A stretch of 64,000 bases of DNA, taken from positions 2,610,216 to 2,674,215 of the forward strand of contig CP007060.1 in assembly GCA_000230955.3 (NCBI GenBank), read 5' to 3'. Origin of the DNA: Halobacterium sp. DL1 (GTDB taxonomy: Archaea; Halobacteriota; Halobacteria; Halobacteriales; Halobacteriaceae). A program made the translations under genes and the position numbers. Every line of letters starts with the position of its first letter. The stretch's first letter is position 1. Positions 61,334 to 64,000 of this stretch are shown here, piece after piece. A model generated the notes under the pieces. That model was not told the DNA's origin, did not search any database, and was given only the letters and a program-made list of their open reading frames with translations.

Positions 61334-61963
61334 TCAGCCGAAGTTCTCCGCCTTCGCCTCGTCCGGGTCCCGGTCGGCCGCCGCGAGCACGTCTCGGGTC
61401 TCGTCGAGGAACTCCGCGAACCCGTAGACGAACACCTGGGCGTCCGCCGGGAACGAGACCGCGGCGTCCTCCACCGCCTCGTCGGCGTCCAGAACCTCGA
61501 CGGTAGCACCGTCGTCCTCGAGGGCGCCCAGACGCTCCTCGTGGACCGGGTCGTCGTCCCGGTAGACCAGCACCACGCGCCCGCCGTCTTCGGCGACGCG
61601 CTCCGCGATGCCGACGCAGGGACCGATACCCGGTCCGCCGGCGAACAGCACGACCGAATCCTCGCCCTCGTAGTGGGTCTCACCCAGGGGACCCATGAGC
61701 TCCACCTCGTCGCCTGCGTTCCGTTCGGCCAGCCACTTGCCGAGGGTCGCGTCCTCGTCGGCGCCGACGGTGATCTCGAACGTCTCGCTCACCCGCGGCG
61801 AGGAGATGGTGTAGAACGCGTTCTCCGTCTCTCCGTCGAGGTCCGCGGACAGTTTGACGAACTGCCCGGGTTCGGCGTCGAACTCCCTGGGCGTCTCGAG
61901 TTCGACGACGACGGTGTCTGGTCCGGCCTGCGCGACGCTGGCTACGCTAACCGCTGTCTCCAT
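61334..61963 (-). CDS. Ferredoxin-NADP reductase-like flavoprotein (FAD/NAD-binding)
   Basis: A 210-residue protein with an FAD-binding beta barrel (EPGQFVKLSAD; FYTISSPRV at 50-58) and an NAD(P)-binding domain (VVLFAGGPGIGPCVGIAERV; VFVYGFAEFLDE). The usual FAD motif RxYS reads AFYT here (A49, T52), so the Arg that binds the FAD phosphate is missing. No Fe-S motif is present. It may supply reduced flavin or electrons to the monooxygenase, which lacks a dedicated reductase in the cluster, or be an unrelated housekeeping protein. ATG at 61963 starts at the first conserved strand. Confidence 0.82.
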   Translation of the reverse strand: METAVSVASVAQAGPDTVVVELETPREFDAEPGQFVKLSADLDGETENAFYTISSPRVSETFEITVGADEDATLGKWLAERNAGDEVELMGPLGETHYEGEDSVVLFAGGPGIGPCVGIAERVAEDGGRVVLVYRDDDPVHEERLGALEDDGATVEVLDADEAVEDAAVSFPADAQVFVYGFAEFLDETRDVLAAADRDPDEAKAENFG

Positions 61964-62399
61964 ACAGACGCAGTCTCGGCCAACCCCCAAAGGCGTTCCG
62001 TCGGTGACCGTCATCGGCCGCTCAAGAAGTATTAGTAACCCGCCCAATTCCCCGAAGTGACATCTTTATTATTTATCCTGGTCGAGGTTCCAGTTGTTAT
62101 GCACGCAGCAGCTAAGACGACCATCGAACCACTCTAGAAGAGCTCTATCGAAATTACCAGAGGTGTTCGGAGAATCAGTTGCAGCTAGGGTGATTCTATC
62201 GGAACCCCCCACTCTTGCCCTCCTTATTCGTGTTTTATGGCTTTTCCCAGGTCTGCGGATCGATAGCCTATATGGAAACTATCGTTCTACAGCCATACCA
62301 GTTGTTCTGATATACGCAGCCTCCTTCGGCAAACCATGCGCCGCTCGTCGCGCTGGATTGTCGAGGAGCGGGGCGCGGGCCTTCAGAACGGCGACGGCC
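61964..62399. other. A+T-rich gap with a possible decayed gene
   Basis: 436 bp with lower G+C than the flanks, especially 62020-62340, where runs such as TCTTTATTATTTATCC occur. One frame reads a short MHAAAKTTIEPL then stops at 62136-62138. A shifted frame continues LEELYRNYQ, and a third reads GESVAARVILSEPPTLALL onwards, as if a gene were broken by small indels. I do not recognise the family; a decayed mobile-element gene is possible. No terminal inverted repeats were found. Confidence 0.4.
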
Positions 62400-63569
62400 T
62401 CAGTCTATCCGTGCGTCGACGGGCGGCGACGCCCCGGTGGCGCCGGTGGACTGGATGATGTCGAAGGCGGTCATGAGGTCCGTGCGGGAGATGAGGCCGG
62501 CCATCTCGCCGTCGGCGTCCACCACGACGAGACGGCCGATGCCGTGTTCCTGGAGCGCGTCGATGGCGTCCATCGCGTTGCTGAACCGGGGGATGCTGTG
62601 GACCTCGCGGGTCATCACGTCCTCGACGCGGATGGCGTCGCGCTCGACCTGGTTGACCGACCGGGCGTCGTCCAGGGTCACCATCCCGACGACGTCGCCG
62701 TCGCGCGTGACGGGGTAGCCGGTGTGGCGCTGCTCGAACATCCGCTCCATCAGTTCGGCGACCGACGCGGTGGCCTCGACGGTGTGGACGTCCTCGGCGG
62801 GCGTCATCACGTCCTCGACGGAGACGTCCTGGAACGCCGCGTTCATCACCGTGCGCTGGGCCTCACCGGAGGCGCCGATGTAGATGAAGAAGGCGACGGC
62901 GATGAGGATGAGGTTGAAGCCGATGAGGCCGATGATGCCGAGCACCAGCGCGAACGCCTTCCCGACCTCGGCGGCGATCTGGGTCGCGCGGGCGAACGAC
63001 CGCCTGCGAGCGAGGAGCGCGCGGAGGACGCGGCCGCCGTCCATGGGGAACCCCGGGAGCAGGTTGAACGCGGCGAGCGCCACGTTCATCAGCGCGAGGT
63101 AGCCGAAGACGAAGCGGACGAGGGTCAGCGCGTCCGGGAGCGCGAGCAACGCGACGTAGGAGACGGCGCCCAGGGCGATGCTCACGACGGGGCCGGCGAT
63201 GGCGATGAACAGCTCCTGGCTCCACTCTTCGGGCTGCTCGGAGAGGCTGGCGATGCCGCCCAGCAGCCACAGCGTGATGGAGTCGATGGGGAAGCCGTAG
63301 CGCATCGCGACCAGGGAGTGGCCGAGTTCGTGAAGGACGACGCTGAGGAACAGCCCCACGGCGGCGACGGCGCCGAGCACCCACTCCGTGTTGCCGGCGG
63401 TGAGCGCGGCGGTGTCGAGGCCCGCGTCGAACGGCACCGCGTTCAGCGTGTCCGTCCACAGCTCGACCTGGGTGCCGATGAGGTAGGCGAACACCGGGAG
63501 GATGAGCAGGAACGTGACGTCGAGCTTGATCGGGATGCCGAACGCGCTCCCGATCCTGAAACTGCGCAT
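62400..63569 (-). CDS. Site-2 protease family zinc metalloprotease with CBS pair
   Basis: A 389-residue M50 membrane protease. The zinc motif HExxH is H80-E-L-G-H84 in VVLHELGHSLVAMRYGF; the third ligand Asp lies in NLLPGFPMDGGRVLRALL. Around six membrane helices occupy residues 15-220, and two CBS domains (about 245-300 and 315-370, ending MAGLISRTDLMTAFDII) bind adenosyl compounds. Such proteins cleave membrane-bound regulators. The N-terminal start MRSFRIGSAFGIPIKLDVTFL is typical of archaeal homologues. Confidence 0.94.
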   Translation of the reverse strand: MRSFRIGSAFGIPIKLDVTFLLILPVFAYLIGTQVELWTDTLNAVPFDAGLDTAALTAGNTEWVLGAVAAVGLFLSVVLHELGHSLVAMRYGFPIDSITLWLLGGIASLSEQPEEWSQELFIAIAGPVVSIALGAVSYVALLALPDALTLVRFVFGYLALMNVALAAFNLLPGFPMDGGRVLRALLARRRSFARATQIAAEVGKAFALVLGIIGLIGFNLILIAVAFFIYIGASGEAQRTVMNAAFQDVSVEDVMTPAEDVHTVEATASVAELMERMFEQRHTGYPVTRDGDVVGMVTLDDARSVNQVERDAIRVEDVMTREVHSIPRFSNAMDAIDALQEHGIGRLVVVDADGEMAGLISRTDLMTAFDIIQSTGATGASPPVDARID

Positions 63570-63664
63570 ACGCCCTCTTGGGACGAAACACGCTTAAAAG
63601 CGGGGGCGGGCAGGCTCCTCGCCAGCGAGTGAACTGTTAACGGGTTCCGCGCCGAAGCGGGGGT

Positions 63665-63853
63665 ATGACCTGTCCGTACCTGGCCTACCGCAGCGAGGGC
63701 GACGGCCAGTCCTTCGACACCGAGCGGGCGTACTGCACCGCCGCTGACCGGTTCGTGCAAGCGATGCGCGCCGACGTCTGCAACGACCGCTACGACCTCG
63801 ACCACGCCGAGGACTGCGAGATATACCTGGCACATGCCGACGGGGAGTCGTGA
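63665..63853 (+). CDS. Small four-Cys protein
   Basis: A 62-residue soluble protein with Cys at 3, 24, 39 and 51 (TCPYLAYR, AYCTAAD, DVCNDR, EDCEIYL), which suggests one metal site. It is acidic and resembles short haloarchaeal proteins commonly annotated as hypothetical. It is translationally coupled to the following gene by a GTGA overlap, so it may work with the keto-acid cleavage enzyme. Confidence 0.7.
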   Translation: MTCPYLAYRSEGDGQSFDTERAYCTAADRFVQAMRADVCNDRYDLDHAEDCEIYLAHADGES

Positions 63854-64000
63854 GTTACGAATCGTTCCTCGCCGGCAACCCCCTCGTCGTCACCGCGGCG
63901 CTGACCGGCGGCGTCCACGGGAAGGAGGCCAACCCGAACCTCCCGGAGACGCCCGAGGAGATCGGGCGAGCGGCGGCCGCTGCGGAGCGGGCCGGCGCGG
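63850..64000 (+). CDS. Beta-keto acid cleavage enzyme (BKACE/KCE family), N-terminal part
   Basis: The first 50 codons of a gene cut by the window edge. From GTG at 63850 the sequence reads LVVTAALTGGVHGKEANPNLPETPEEI, the signature start of the DUF849/3-keto-5-aminohexanoate cleavage enzyme family. These Zn enzymes condense a beta-keto acid with acetyl-CoA to give a CoA ester and acetoacetate. The start overlaps the preceding gene stop by four bases. Confidence 0.85.
   Translation, partial: MSYESFLAGNPLVVTAALTGGVHGKEANPNLPETPEEIGRAAAAAERAGA

Noticed and set aside
1-64000. CRISPR arrays, rRNA genes and complete insertion sequences
   Set aside because: No regularly spaced repeats, no rRNA sequence and no intact transposase with terminal repeats were seen on either strand.

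Overview
The window is chromosomal DNA from a halophilic archaeon (class Halobacteria). Base composition is high in G+C with strong GC3 bias, the predicted proteins are very rich in Asp and Glu, gene starts sit a few bases downstream of TATA-like boxes (many transcripts are probably leaderless), and the gene content is archaeal or haloarchaeal: aRF1, an A-type ATP synthase operon, RPA with its partner protein, RibL, Tfx, DUF373 and haloarchaeal type IV pilin-like proteins. The genus cannot be told from the sequence alone.

Positions 1-9,931 hold the tail of one branched-chain-type ABC ATPase, argS, a 33-residue membrane peptide, a MinD-like ATPase, prf1, a J-domain/2Fe-2S ferredoxin fusion, an acyl-reductase-like SDR translationally coupled to an aldehyde dehydrogenase, a surface-protein gene split by an in-frame TAG, and a zinc-ribbon protein. 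Positions 9,971-18,772 are the complete A-type ATP synthase set on the minus strand, in the order H-I-K-E-C-F-A-B-D.

Positions 18,874-45,897 are a mixed housekeeping region. It includes a methyltransferase, a pilin-like protein, a membrane-tethered winged-helix regulator facing a secreted protein, etfBA, a BAAT/dienelactone-hydrolase-like gene with no usable start before its conserved N-terminus, a short prenyl synthase, DUF373, radical SAM and OsmC proteins, a very hydrophobic DUF2298 protein, a CHAT-type peptidase, Tfx, a Dph6-like PP-loop enzyme, a sugar-1-phosphate nucleotidyltransferase, rpa3/rpap3, and tRNA-His. The 3' end of tRNA-His is duplicated 161 bp downstream, which looks like the scar of an integrative element.

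Positions 46,756-61,963 are the most distinctive part, a catabolic island. It encodes an HpaB-type flavin monooxygenase, a catechol 2,3-dioxygenase, a meta-cleavage hydrolase, 2-oxopent-4-enoate hydratase, 4-hydroxy-2-oxovalerate aldolase and acylating acetaldehyde dehydrogenase. With these lie a complete branched-chain-type ABC importer with fused permeases, an IclR regulator, a lactonase-like metallo-beta-lactamase, a quinone-reductase-like enzyme and a flavin reductase-like protein. Together they outline a full hydrolytic meta-cleavage route from a phenolic compound to pyruvate and acetyl-CoA. Two A+T-rich gaps (about 45,950-46,560 and 62,030-62,340) flank the island. The window ends with a site-2 protease, a small Cys protein and the start of a beta-keto acid cleavage enzyme.
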